Shown: positions 16,317 to 25,425, counted from the stretch's first letter. The stretch: 64,000 nt of DNA from Hyphomicrobiales bacterium (GCA_900473685.1 UCNE01000015.1:1-64000), one strand, 5' to 3'. The notes: generated by a model from the sequence alone, not told the origin. A program made the numbers and translations.

Positions 16317-16811
16317 ATGGACAGGAAGATGCCGCCTAGCGAATCAGTAACAGCAGATAATGACCCGGCTATCGATCTTTTGGAATGCGCACTCAGGGAT
16401 CAGGCTGTTCTGTGCGATGCACTGGAAAATGCGGCTGACCGTTTACCGGACAAAGTCGTGCTGGGCGAGTGCCTGCAGCTGCGCCGGGCGATCCCGCCGA
16501 TCCTGACGGCCGTCCATCGGCTGGAAGAGGAGATCATCCTTCCCTTCATCAAGGAAAATCGGCGAATGCTACCTGGACTGCCGGAAATCTTGGATCAGGT
16601 TCGCTACGAGCAGATCGAAGAGGGATGCTATGCCGAAGAGCTATGCGATGCCTTGCGTGCCTATGGCATCGGCCTTGGCAAACCATCGCCGGAAACGCTG
16701 GGCTATATGCTGCGGGCCTATTTCGATTGCGCCAGACGGCGCATCCGGTTTGATTGCACCGTCCTGATCCCGATGCTTTCGGCCACCCGCATCGCCCCCT
16801 TGGCTGTCTAA
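16317..16811 (+). CDS. hemerythrin-like HHE domain protein
   Basis: A 164-aa all-helical protein. The segment AVHRLEEEIILPFIKE (around residue 70) is the second-helix H..EEE..LPF pattern of hemerythrin-like cation-binding domains, and an early acidic helix (DLLECALRDQAVLCDALE) fits the first. The His set looks incomplete compared with classical oxygen-binding hemerythrins, so metal binding is uncertain. A GGGGAGGA ribosome binding site precedes the ATG. It has its own FNR box, so it is probably a low-oxygen or NO-related accessory of the respiration block. Its stop overlaps that of fnrN on the other strand. Confidence 0.6.
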   Translation: MDRKMPPSESVTADNDPAIDLLECALRDQAVLCDALENAADRLPDKVVLGECLQLRRAIPPILTAVHRLEEEIILPFIKENRRMLPGLPEILDQVRYEQIEEGCYAEELCDALRAYGIGLGKPSPETLGYMLRAYFDCARRRIRFDCTVLIPMLSATRIAPLAV

Positions 16812-17587
16812 CCGCAGCGTGCCTTCAGGCGCTTGAGGCTCGGGATCGTGATCTGGCGGTTGGCGATCACGGAAATTACCCCTTCGGTTCGCAGCTTGGT
16901 GATCTGCCGCGATACCGTTTCGATCGTCAGGCCGAGAAATTCAGCAATGTCCATACGCGATAAAGGCAGATCAAACTCGGCGGTGTCGCGTGTTTCGGTG
17001 CCGGTCGATGGGTTGATATGGCCAGCGATCAGATACAAAAGGCTCGCGACCTTTTCCGCTGCGGTCTTCTGTCCAAGGGTCACCATCCAGTCCCGGGCCT
17101 CGTCGAGCTCGCGCAGAACCTGAGCGAAAAGCCGGTGTTCCATCTGCGGATATTCGGCCACCAGCCGCTCGAAAGCGGCGCGTGGCACTTCGCAGAGTTC
17201 GACATCGGATGCGGCCTCCGCCGTCACCGCATTTTCCCGGCCAAACACCCTGCCCAGGAAATCTGGTGCGAACTGGAGGCCGACGACCTGCTGGCGACCG
17301 TTCTCAAGCACCTTGGTCAACTTGACGACGCCGCGCATGACATTGGCATAGGACTGGATCGGCGTTTCCTCACCGGCCAGCAGTTTGCCGGCTTCGTGGC
17401 GGGTCATGCGGGTGTGTTTTGCCATGGCGAGCAATTGCCCGGCATCAAGCGCGCCGCACAATCCCTTGTGACGCACTTCGCAGCTTCGACAGAGAATGGG
17501 CGTTTCGGAATTATGGATATCGATCCGGGCCGTTTCAGACAGTTTGGTTCCCCAATGCGTGGTCAATTGTGCAACTAGAACAGGCAT
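16808..17587 (-). CDS. fnrN: FnrN-type Crp/Fnr transcriptional regulator
   Basis: A 259-aa oxygen-sensing regulator. The N-terminal CRSCEVRHKGLC gives Cys33, Cys36 and Cys44 (C-X2-C-X7-C), with a fourth Cys in DVELCEVPRAAF (around residue 140), the set that binds an oxygen-labile [4Fe-4S] cluster in FNR. A cyclic-nucleotide-fold domain (~50-165) is followed by a winged helix with the FNR recognition helix LTIETVSRQITKLR (around 220). It is expected to bind the three TTGAY-N4-RTCAA sites of this window. Rhizobial fnrN genes are often autoregulated, yet I see no such box in the ~240 bases upstream. The presence of the Cys cluster separates it from FixK. Confidence 0.92.
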   Translation of the reverse strand: MPVLVAQLTTHWGTKLSETARIDIHNSETPILCRSCEVRHKGLCGALDAGQLLAMAKHTRMTRHEAGKLLAGEETPIQSYANVMRGVVKLTKVLENGRQQVVGLQFAPDFLGRVFGRENAVTAEAASDVELCEVPRAAFERLVAEYPQMEHRLFAQVLRELDEARDWMVTLGQKTAAEKVASLLYLIAGHINPSTGTETRDTAEFDLPLSRMDIAEFLGLTIETVSRQITKLRTEGVISVIANRQITIPSLKRLKARCG

Positions 17588-17825
17588 AGCAGGTTCGCTC
17601 TGCCTTTGCCTCCGTGAAGTGGGCGAGCGTCACGGACCTTTCGTCGCGGGGCGAACCCTCGCGCCGATCGCCCGGCCGGATTTGTCGCCGCGATTCTGGA
17701 CAGAATTTAATTCTGGCGAGGGGCGCGTTGACACCGTGTTGCCCGGTTCGGGGTCATTGATAACCTCTGGTATTCGAATAATTCTGGTGTTTGAAAATGC
17801 GTTGTTGCCACTGAAGGAAAACAAC

Positions 17826-19064
17826 ATGCGGTACCGGAATTCGCTTCTCGTCGTCGCTGTTGCCGTTGCGGGCATTTTCCTGGCGCGCACGGAACTCGGC
17901 CCCTATCTGCCGGGCTCGGTCGCGCGCTTTCTGTCGGTTGATTCCGCCGAAAGCAAGCCGAGCAGTGAGGCCGGCATGACGAAGGGTGCTGCGGGCCACA
18001 CGCGCGGCGCGGTGACCGTCAACGCCACGGCGGCAAAGGCTGGTGCCCTGCCGGTGACGCGCAGTTCGCTCGGCACCATCGTTCCACTCGCCTCCACCGC
18101 TCTTTCCAGTCCAGTGGCAGGCACCGTCGCACAAATCCTGGTCAAGGACGGTGCCGAAATCGCGGCCGGTACTTTGCTTGTGCAACTGGATGATCGCACC
18201 ATCAATGCAAATATAGCCCGCGACACCGCCATGCTTGCCAAGGACCAGGCGGCACTCGATGAAGCCAACATAAACCTGAAGCGCGTCACGGCGCTGAGCA
18301 ATGACGGCGCAGAAACCCGCCAACAATATGATGATGCTGTTGCCGCAGCAAAACAGGCAGAAGCTGCAATCGGCGTCGATAGTGCCACGCTGGCTGCCGA
18401 CAAGGTGGCGCTGACGCAAACACAAGTGCGCGCACCCTTCGACGGTAAGCTCGGGGTGATCCTGTTGTCGCCCGGGGCCTATGTCGCGCCGGGTGAGGAT
18501 ATCGTTACGCTGACGCAGATGAAGCCGGTCTATGCGGAGTTCACGCTGCCGGAAACAGATCTGGCTCTCGCCCGTCAGGCGCTTGCAGACGGGCAACTGA
18601 ATGTCAGTATTTCCCCCACCCTGTCGCAGGATAAAACCGCAGGAGAGACCGGACCGATCGTGTTCATCGACAATGCGGTCGATGCGCCCTCCGGCACGTT
18701 CAAGATGCGAGCGCGGCTTGATAATGCCAACGGGACATTCTGGCCGGGACAGTCGCTGCGTGTCACGGTCACCGCCGGAGAACAGAAAGACCTGGTCCTG
18801 GTGCCCACAGTCTCGGTGCAGCCGCAGAGCGACGGCGCCGTCTGCTACGTAATCAGAAAGGACAAGACCGTTGAGGTGCGCAAGGTGAAGGTCGCTTTCG
18901 CCGCGGGGAACACGACCGGCATCGCCGATGGCCTGAAGGAGGGCGAGATCGTCGTCACCGAAGGGCAGGCGGGGCTGGTGGAGGGAACACCAGTCGAAAT
19001 CGTGTCGGCGCCGGTGGTAGCACCCGAAACGGTGGCTGAAAGCGGAGCCGGAGCGATCGAATGA
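17826..19064 (+). CDS. RND efflux membrane fusion protein
   Basis: A 412-aa periplasmic adaptor of an RND pump. It starts with an uncleaved or signal-anchor helix (SLLVVAVAVAGIFLA, ~6-20), then a lipoyl half (STALSSPVAGTVAQILVKDG, around 95), an alpha-hairpin rich in Ala/Gln (~130-200), the second lipoyl half (TQVRAPFDGKLGVI), and beta-barrel and membrane-proximal domains to ~395. The ATG has a GAAGGAAAAC ribosome binding site. It overlaps the RND permease gene by four bases. Substrate unknown; most like MdtA/MexH-type adaptors. Confidence 0.88.
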   Translation: MRYRNSLLVVAVAVAGIFLARTELGPYLPGSVARFLSVDSAESKPSSEAGMTKGAAGHTRGAVTVNATAAKAGALPVTRSSLGTIVPLASTALSSPVAGTVAQILVKDGAEIAAGTLLVQLDDRTINANIARDTAMLAKDQAALDEANINLKRVTALSNDGAETRQQYDDAVAAAKQAEAAIGVDSATLAADKVALTQTQVRAPFDGKLGVILLSPGAYVAPGEDIVTLTQMKPVYAEFTLPETDLALARQALADGQLNVSISPTLSQDKTAGETGPIVFIDNAVDAPSGTFKMRARLDNANGTFWPGQSLRVTVTAGEQKDLVLVPTVSVQPQSDGAVCYVIRKDKTVEVRKVKVAFAAGNTTGIADGLKEGEIVVTEGQAGLVEGTPVEIVSAPVVAPETVAESGAGAIE

Positions 19065-22000
19065 ACATCTCCGAAATCTTCATCCGGCGCCCGGTCGCAA
19101 CTATCCTCTTGATCGTTGGTGTTCTGCTTGCAGGGGCGTCTGCCTATAGCAACCTGCCTGTCGCCGCCCTGCCGCAGGCGGATTTTCCGACCATCAACGT
19201 CACGGCGCAGCTCGCCGGCGCTTCGCCGGATACGATGGCCAGTTCCGTCGCTACGCCTCTGATCAAGCAGTTCGAGACCATCGCCGGGATCGATACGATC
19301 AGTGCCAGTTCGTCGCTCGGCAACAGCCAGATCACCATCCAGTTCGCTCTTTCGCGCGATATCGATGCCGCCGCCGCTGATGTGCAGGCGGCGATTGCCA
19401 GAGCCCAACGGCAATTGCCTGATAATCTCACGGCGCCACCCAGCTATCGCAAGGCCAATCCTGCCGATGCACCGGTGCTGATCCTGGCCTTGACCGGAGA
19501 CGGTGCCTCGCTGACGAAAATGGACGATGTGGCGGAAAATATCATTTCCCCCGCGCTCTCGACCATTTCCGGTGTGGCTCAGGCGCAGGTGTTTGGCGCG
19601 AAGGCCTATGCGGTACGGATCGAGGTCGATCCGAACAAGCTGGAAAGCCGCGGCCTTTCCCTTGATGGGCTGGCGGCGACGGTTGCCGCTGCCAACGATC
19701 AATCCCCTGTCGGCACCTTGCAAAACAAATCGCAGGCATTGACGGTGGATGTCGCGACCCAGCGCAGCGATGCCGAGGCGTTCAAAACACTGATCATCGC
19801 CCAGCCCGGCGGCCGCATCGTCCGGCTGGATGACGTCGCGGATGTCGTCGACAGCGTACAGATCGTCAATCAAGGTAGCTCGCTTGACGGCAAGCCGGCC
19901 ATCGCGCTTGCCGTGCAGCGTCAGCCCGGTGCCAACACCGTGGCAGTGGTCGATGCCATTCTGGCCAAGGTGCCGGATCTTCAGGCCAACCTTCCAGCCA
20001 ACATGCACATCAACATCGTCAACGACGCCTCGGTATCGATCCGTGCGGCAGTGGCTGATGTCGAGACGACGCTGATGATTACCATCGGTCTTGTCGTTCT
20101 GGTCATCTACCTGTTCCTCCGGCGCGTTTCGGCAACACTTATCCCGGCGCTCGCCGTGCCTTTGTCGCTGGTGGCGACACTGGCCGCGATGTACGCGCTC
20201 GGTTTTTCCATCGACAATATTTCGCTTCTGGGCCTGACCCTCTCGGTCGGTCTTGTGGTCGACGATGCCATCGTCATGCTGGAAAACATCGTCCGCAAAG
20301 TGGAGGAGGGCATGGCGCCGCTCGAGGCGGCGATTGAGGGCAGCCGCGAAGTCACCGGCACCATCATTTCGATGTCGATTTCGCTGGTGGCGGTCTTCCT
20401 GCCCATCCTGCTGATGGGCGGCATCGTCGGGCGTGTGCTCAACGAGTTCGGCGTCGTCGTCACATTGGCGATCCTGTCCTCGGCCACCGTATCGCTGACA
20501 GTCACCCCGATGCTTGCGGCCCGGTTGCCGCACTGGGATATGCAGGAGCCGCAGCGTCAGGGTCTGTTCGACAGGGTGACCGCCGCCTACGGCCGGGCTG
20601 TGGGGTGGTGCCTGAACCACCGCGCAATCGTCATGCTGGTGTTTGCCGCCACGTTTGTCGCGTCCGGATGGATGTTCGCCAGCCTACCGCGCAGCTTTTC
20701 CCCCTCGGAAGATATCGGTATCCTGACGATCTCGACGCAGGCCCGCCAGGATATCTCCTATCAGGCGATGAGCACCTTGCAGGCCCGCGCTGCCGCCATT
20801 GTCTCCGGCGATCCGTCCGTCGCGCATGTGACCTCGACCCTGGGTTCCGGGCCAGGTGGATCGGCACTCAATGCCGGGTCTCTTCTCGTTCAGCTGAAAC
20901 CGCGCGATACGCGTCCGCCGCTTGATACGACCCTGCAGGTCCTGCGGCATTCGCTGTCGCAGATCGCCGGATTGAAAACGTTCATCACCCCCCAACAGAG
21001 CCTGCGCTTTGGCGGGCGCAGCACCCAGAGCCTCTACCAGGTCGTCCTGCAATCGATCGATGCGGCCGCGGCACGGCAATGGTCGCAGACGCTTGGCGAC
21101 GCAATGCGGGCAGACCCTGCCCATTTTGTCGATGTTGCCACCGACCTGCAGAACAACGCGCTTCAGGCGCATGTCATTGTCGATAACGACCGGGCAAACA
21201 GTCTTGGAATTTCGTCGCAGGCACTGCGTACGACGCTGGAAGCGGCATTCGGCAGCTATGTCGTCACGCAGATCCAGACGACCGGCAACAGCTATGACGT
21301 CATCATCGAGTATGACCAGTCGCTGGACTGGAACGAGCAGTCGCTGTCGGCTATCCGGATCGCGTCCGCGTCCGGCACACTCGTGCCGCTGTCAAGCTTT
21401 GCGCGGGTAACGCGAGAAGCAGGGCCGGTCACCGTCAATCAGACAGGGCAGCTGACCGCGGTCACCTTGTCTTTCAACCTGCCGAAAGGCGTGTCGCTCG
21501 GGACAGCAACGGCGCGTGTCGATGCGCTCAAGCAGCAGATCAATCTTCCTGCGACCGTCACGACAAACTATGCCGGTGCCGCCCAGATTTTCGAGCAGGC
21601 AAGCGGCAATACCGGGCTGTTGATTGGTGCAGCCGTGCTGATCATCTATGTGGTGCTCGGCGTCTTCTACGAAAGCTTCCTGCACCCGCTGACCATTCTC
21701 TCCGGCTTGCCGTCGGCAGCCTTCGGCGCGCTTCTGACATTGAGGATTTTCGGTTTCGATTTGTCGATCATTGCGCTGGTCGGCTTGCTGATGCTGATCG
21801 GTATCGTCAAGAAGAATGCGATCATGATGATCGATGTGGCGCTGACACTGCAGCGCGACCAGCATCATGAAACGCACGAGGCCATTCATATGGCGGCCGT
21901 GCGGCGTTTCCGGCCGATCATGATGACGACGTTTTGCGCCCTTCTCGGCGCACTGCCGATCGCCGTCGGAACCGGCGCCAGCTCGGAGCTGCGCCAACCG

Positions 22001-22147
22001 CTCGGGGTGGCGGTTGTCGGCGGGTTGCTGGTCAGTCAGGTGCTGACGCTGTTCATCACACCGGTGATCTTCGTCGAGATCGAGCGGTTGTCCGCTTTTG
22101 TCCGGTCCCTCTGGTCACGCAAAGACGCTGTCGTGCCTGCACAATGA
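19061..22147 (+). CDS. RND efflux transporter permease
   Basis: A 1028-aa inner-membrane pump of the AcrB/MdtBC/HAE1 family with 12 membrane helices and two large periplasmic loops. Features are the FIRRPVATILLIVGVLLAGA first helix, the proton-relay region in helix 4 with GLVVDDAIVMLENIVRKVEE (around residue 400), and the repeat in the second half (LIGIVKKNAIMMIDVALTLQ, around 930). The R..RP..MTT segment near 955 is standard. No outer-membrane factor gene is present, so it must use one encoded elsewhere. No regulator is adjacent. Confidence 0.92.
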   Translation: MNISEIFIRRPVATILLIVGVLLAGASAYSNLPVAALPQADFPTINVTAQLAGASPDTMASSVATPLIKQFETIAGIDTISASSSLGNSQITIQFALSRDIDAAAADVQAAIARAQRQLPDNLTAPPSYRKANPADAPVLILALTGDGASLTKMDDVAENIISPALSTISGVAQAQVFGAKAYAVRIEVDPNKLESRGLSLDGLAATVAAANDQSPVGTLQNKSQALTVDVATQRSDAEAFKTLIIAQPGGRIVRLDDVADVVDSVQIVNQGSSLDGKPAIALAVQRQPGANTVAVVDAILAKVPDLQANLPANMHINIVNDASVSIRAAVADVETTLMITIGLVVLVIYLFLRRVSATLIPALAVPLSLVATLAAMYALGFSIDNISLLGLTLSVGLVVDDAIVMLENIVRKVEEGMAPLEAAIEGSREVTGTIISMSISLVAVFLPILLMGGIVGRVLNEFGVVVTLAILSSATVSLTVTPMLAARLPHWDMQEPQRQGLFDRVTAAYGRAVGWCLNHRAIVMLVFAATFVASGWMFASLPRSFSPSEDIGILTISTQARQDISYQAMSTLQARAAAIVSGDPSVAHVTSTLGSGPGGSALNAGSLLVQLKPRDTRPPLDTTLQVLRHSLSQIAGLKTFITPQQSLRFGGRSTQSLYQVVLQSIDAAAARQWSQTLGDAMRADPAHFVDVATDLQNNALQAHVIVDNDRANSLGISSQALRTTLEAAFGSYVVTQIQTTGNSYDVIIEYDQSLDWNEQSLSAIRIASASGTLVPLSSFARVTREAGPVTVNQTGQLTAVTLSFNLPKGVSLGTATARVDALKQQINLPATVTTNYAGAAQIFEQASGNTGLLIGAAVLIIYVVLGVFYESFLHPLTILSGLPSAAFGALLTLRIFGFDLSIIALVGLLMLIGIVKKNAIMMIDVALTLQRDQHHETHEAIHMAAVRRFRPIMMTTFCALLGALPIAVGTGASSELRQPLGVAVVGGLLVSQVLTLFITPVIFVEIERLSAFVRSLWSRKDAVVPAQ

Positions 22148-22192
22148 AGGTTCAGCGTGAGGCTGATAGCGGCGGGCGGATTCAATTATAGA

Positions 22193-22810
22193 TCAATCGC
22201 TTTGGCCGCACCAACCGGGCAGATGCTTTGCTGACTTGGTCCGGGCAAGTTTGAGGGCGGCGATCTCGGCGTCCTTGAAATCCCGGTGCAGCAATTTCTG
22301 ATCGATGCGGTTTCTGAGGAAATCCGCCCACATGAATTCGCTGAACGGCGTATTGTCCTTGGCGTAACCACCGGCACGGCGAACTGCGCCGGCCAGCGAC
22401 CGGTAGGGATCGTCGGTGAGCCCGCCGATCGATTTGGGCAGGCTGTTATGCGGTTGCCGCTCGCCTGCCGCGTCGAAGGGATAGCTCCAGCGATAGTGAT
22501 CCATCACCGACCAGAATTCCGGTTTGGCAAGATCGCTGAGATCGGCAACGACGCTGGTCAAGACATGCGCCACGCCTTCCTCTTGCAAGGCCCTGACAAG
22601 GTGATGGTGATCGATCAGATAGGCGTGTTTCTTCCAGCCGATCACGACCGGGACCATATGGCGGCCGAGAAAGTCCGGTCCGTCGTGACCGGCAATCTCG
22701 CGCCATTCCAGCCGCTTGCTGGCGACCTCGCGAAAGCCGACCGTCATTTGCGTTGGCCGCAGGCTCGCTATCGCCACGGGCTGCAGATGGGGTTCATAGG
22801 TTTGCGTCAT
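22193..22810 (-). CDS. ParB-like nuclease-fold protein
   Basis: A 205-aa protein of the ParBc_2 type (putative ParB-like nuclease). Visible features are the SLRPTQMTVGFREV opening typical of ParB/sulfiredoxin folds, the YLIDHHHLVRALQEEG motif (around residue 64), and a C-terminal half with SKSIGGL-like and FMWADFLR segments. Relatives are annotated as chromosome partitioning proteins, but they lack the DNA-binding and dimer domains of real ParB; the function is not established. Its ATG overlaps the stop of the SulP transporter gene (ATGA), so it is co-translated with that gene. It is convergent with the RND permease. Confidence 0.72.
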   Translation of the reverse strand: MTQTYEPHLQPVAIASLRPTQMTVGFREVASKRLEWREIAGHDGPDFLGRHMVPVVIGWKKHAYLIDHHHLVRALQEEGVAHVLTSVVADLSDLAKPEFWSVMDHYRWSYPFDAAGERQPHNSLPKSIGGLTDDPYRSLAGAVRRAGGYAKDNTPFSEFMWADFLRNRIDQKLLHRDFKDAEIAALKLARTKSAKHLPGWCGQSD

Positions 22811-24468
22811 GGGGCACCTCGGGTGCTGGATGTTTGGGTTAGAACGGCTGAAACAGCATCATCGACGCTGACGCTGCAGCGGCCTGCAAGCTCAGGTGCT
22901 GCCGCCATGATCAGGTCGCGGGCCTGGTCATGCACGCGGGCATATTGCACCCGCCTGCCGGAGGCCCGCACTGTGGTGTCGAATTCCAGCAGGGCATCGA
23001 GTGCAGTGCTGTCCAGATCAAAACTCTCTTCAAGGCTGACGACAACGCATTTGCTGCGGCCGTCCGCTCGAATGCGGCTGACGATCGTGTTCAGAATGGC
23101 ATCCGCATTGGCGAAGAACAAGGGTTGCGCCGGCCGCCAGACGGTGACCCCGGAAACCGGGAATGCGTCGGAATGGCGGGCGATATCGACAAAATCATGG
23201 CCCCCCGCGAGCCGCCCAAGACGGGCGACATAGGGTGATGCCATGCGTCTGAGCAGTGCTGCCAGCGACAATGCGATCGCCACCAGCATGCCGTCGAGAA
23301 CACCGAACACCAGGACGCCGAGAGCCGCACCAAGTGCGATGTAACCGTCACGTTTCAGCCGCCACAGGCGCAACAGTGGCATGGGGTCGAGCGCATGGGT
23401 CAATGCCGCGACGACCACTGCCGCCAGGACCGGCTGGGGCAGAAGCGCGACAGGTGCGGCGGCAAAGGCAATCAGCAATGCCAACCCGAATGCCGCGACG
23501 ACCGCGGTCGCCCGGGTTTGCGCGCCGGCAGCCTCGCTTGCCGCCCCGGCCGAGAACCCGGCTCCGACCGGCATGCCCTGGACGATGGCACTGGCGAGGT
23601 TTGAGAGACCAAGCGCGCCAAGCTCCCGGTTTGCCTCCACGGTCTCATTATGGCGCAGCGAAAATGAACGGATAGTGCCCCAGGATTCCGCAAACAGGAT
23701 GAGCACCAGCGGCAAGACGAAGGGCAGAAGCGCGATGATTTCTTTCCATTGATGCGACGAGAAATCCGGCCAGGCCGGCAGAAGCGGAATAGTCCCGACC
23801 AGGGCGACACCGTGGTGGGAAAGATCGAAGACCACCGACGCGGCGATGCCAGCGCTGAGAACCAGAAATGCGCCGGGGAGAAACGGAACGCGACGGAGCC
23901 CGATCAGCGTAACAAGCGCCGTCACGCCGACAAGAACGCTCGGAAGATGCCATTGCGGCACAGAAGAAACCAGGCGGGTGACCAGATACAGCAGGTTGGA
24001 GGCGCTGACGGGGACACCCGCAAGAACCGGTATCTGGCGCAGGATGATCGTGATTGCCAGCCCGAACGCGAAACCGCGCAGCACGGGCCGTGATATGAAG
24101 CCTGCCAGATTTCCAAGCCGCACAATCGAAGCGATCAGGAAGAGAATGCCGACAAGAGCGACCAGGATCGTCGCAAGCACCGCCTTGTCGTCGGCCGAGC
24201 CCGGCAGCGCGAGCAGTGTTGCTGCCAGAATGGCGGCCGAGGAGGAGGTTGGACTGACAATGGCAAACCGGCTTCGTCCAAGCAGCCCATAGGCAAGGCA
24301 ACCGGCAATGGCTGCACAGATCGCCCGTTGTGGCGGCAGGCCGGCAATTCCGGCATAGGCGACGGCTTCGGGCAGCATCAATCCCGCGACCGACAGACCC
24401 GCAATCCAGTCTCCCTTGCGCATCGCGGCCGGATTCTCCTCTGTTGTCTCGGCAAGGATCAGTACCAC
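22807..24468 (-). CDS. SulP family anion transporter with STAS domain
   Basis: A 553-aa inner-membrane transporter, probably for sulfate, bicarbonate or another anion. The N-terminal part has LSVAGLMLPEAVAYAGIAGL, the SulP signature, then about 10-14 helices, with GMPVGAGFSAGAASEAAGAQ (around residue 305) as a second signature. The C-terminal ~110 residues (from WRPAQPLFFANAD) are a STAS domain with the LDSTALDAL phospho-loop segment. The frame opens with GTG at 24468 preceded by AAGG; an ATG at 24423 is an alternative. Substrate cannot be told from sequence. Confidence 0.88.
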   Translation of the reverse strand: MVLILAETTEENPAAMRKGDWIAGLSVAGLMLPEAVAYAGIAGLPPQRAICAAIAGCLAYGLLGRSRFAIVSPTSSSAAILAATLLALPGSADDKAVLATILVALVGILFLIASIVRLGNLAGFISRPVLRGFAFGLAITIILRQIPVLAGVPVSASNLLYLVTRLVSSVPQWHLPSVLVGVTALVTLIGLRRVPFLPGAFLVLSAGIAASVVFDLSHHGVALVGTIPLLPAWPDFSSHQWKEIIALLPFVLPLVLILFAESWGTIRSFSLRHNETVEANRELGALGLSNLASAIVQGMPVGAGFSAGAASEAAGAQTRATAVVAAFGLALLIAFAAAPVALLPQPVLAAVVVAALTHALDPMPLLRLWRLKRDGYIALGAALGVLVFGVLDGMLVAIALSLAALLRRMASPYVARLGRLAGGHDFVDIARHSDAFPVSGVTVWRPAQPLFFANADAILNTIVSRIRADGRSKCVVVSLEESFDLDSTALDALLEFDTTVRASGRRVQYARVHDQARDLIMAAAPELAGRCSVSVDDAVSAVLTQTSSTRGAP

Positions 24469-24667
24469 AGGATGCCTTGCATCAGGCTTTGCGCGGCAAC
24501 AGTTCTTCGGGTGTCGATCAAGGTCCGTTCAGTGTAATTGTGGTGGTACCGGCCCTAAAAGATACGATCAATTTCAGCGGTATTCATCAATGTGACTGCT
24601 GCCGAACAACCCGTGGTCCAGCACATTTTCCGAAATGACTTTGGAGTTTACGTTTCCGGCAATTGAA

Positions 24668-24752
24668 CCGGGCCATGGAGATGGCCCGGCGTTCGATGAC
24701 GTCCGCATGCCAGCCCCGAACACGCAGCCTGCGCTGTATGTTCGGGGCTGGC
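24668..24752. repeat. two strong stem-loops downstream of the secreted-protein gene
   Basis: The first palindrome pairs CCGGGCCAT with ATGGCCCGG (24668-24689, 9 bp, 4-nt loop). The second pairs GCCAGCCCCGAACA with TGTTCGGGGCTGGC (24709-24752, 14 bp perfect, 16-nt loop). They lie right after the stop of the minus-strand gene at 24759 and before the SulP gene. Neither has a T-run on either strand, so they look more like REP-type palindromes or RNA-stabilising hairpins than classical terminators. Confidence 0.75.
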
Positions 24753-24758
24753 CGTCGG

Positions 24759-25217
24759 TTATGCCATCCGGCGGATGTCGGTACGAAGCTGCTGAGCCTG
24801 GTTTTGCAGGCCAATGTAGCGAGCTTCTGGTATTGCACCATTGTGGCGATCGGCCACCGCCATCGCTTCATGGCGTATCCGGGCATCGTCTGCTCTCAGG
24901 CGCTGATATTCAGCGCTGGTGAGAAGGCCGTGGCTCTTGTCGGCGTTCATGGTGCGGTTGTCTGCCCGGAGTTCGGCAAGGATCGTATCGAGCCGCGACC
25001 GGTGGACGTAAGCAGGCGCATAGGCCGGAACAACGTAGGTTGGGCTTGGGGTGACATCGGTTGTGATGTCGTTGTCACCCAGCATGGAGCGGTCACGGAA
25101 CCCGTCGTGATGGTCATGGTCGCGGCCGGGGTCACCGTGAGATCCGGCGAAAGCGACACCCATGGAAGCTGAAACGAAAATTGCGGAGATTGCTGCGGTT
25201 TTTGCAAAAGAGAACAT
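24759..25217 (-). CDS. secreted hypothetical protein, His-rich N-terminus
   Basis: A 152-aa protein with a clear signal peptide (MFSFAKTAAISAIFVSASMG, cleavage likely after VAFA at ~24). The mature start is His/Asp-rich (GSHGDPGRDHDHHDGF), followed by a Pro/Tyr linker (YVVPAYAPAYVH) and a helical C-terminal ~80 residues with two similar segments. I do not recognise the family. Periplasmic or extracellular location is inferred. The His/Asp stretch could bind metal. The start has an AGAGGTAA ribosome binding site. A 7-bp inverted repeat is in its leader. Confidence 0.65.
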   Translation of the reverse strand: MFSFAKTAAISAIFVSASMGVAFAGSHGDPGRDHDHHDGFRDRSMLGDNDITTDVTPSPTYVVPAYAPAYVHRSRLDTILAELRADNRTMNADKSHGLLTSAEYQRLRADDARIRHEAMAVADRHNGAIPEARYIGLQNQAQQLRTDIRRMA

Positions 25218-25235
25218 TTGCGTTACCTCTAATAT

Positions 25236-25258
25236 AGAGACGCTCCTGAAACGTCTCT
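25236..25258. promoter_or_regulatory. inverted repeat in the leader of the secreted-protein gene
   Basis: AGAGACG (25236-25242) and CGTCTCT (25252-25258) form a 7-bp perfect inverted repeat with a 9-nt spacer, about 20-40 bases upstream of the start codon at 25217. It could be an operator or an mRNA leader hairpin. Confidence 0.4.
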
Positions 25259-25381
25259 TGGTAGGAAGCCATCTTATAGTGTCGCGTCACGGCGCGATTG
25301 CCGCCGGCAATACATGGCTTCGATCAGGAATATACTGCTCATGCCCTATTAGATCATGTTAAATTAAAGTAATATTTAGGT

Positions 25382-25425
25382 GCCGCCGCTTGCCACAATT
25401 CCGATCAATTGTGGGAGGGGCGGCG
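25382..25425 (-). terminator. probable terminator after the CHASE2 cyclase gene
   Basis: A composite hairpin lies just after the cyclase stop: inner stem CCACAATT/AATTGTGG (25393-25414, 6-nt loop) and outer stem GCCGCC/GGCGGC. On the minus strand it is followed by an A/T-rich stretch with short T runs (TAAATATTACTTTAATTT). Confidence 0.5.

Noticed and set aside
18845..20620. 591-codon open frame on the minus strand
   Set aside because: It is antisense to the RND adaptor and permease genes, is extremely rich in Arg/Gly/Asp/His and has no recognisable domain. Such frames arise from high-GC codon bias.
22193..22810. True chromosome-partitioning ParB with parA/parS
   Set aside because: No parA, no helix-turn-helix of canonical ParB and no parS-like palindrome are seen nearby. 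Only the ParB-like nuclease fold is supported.
24481..24530. Possible FNR half-site (GATCAAGG) before the SulP gene
   Set aside because: Only the right half matches; the left half lacks TTGAY at the required spacing.
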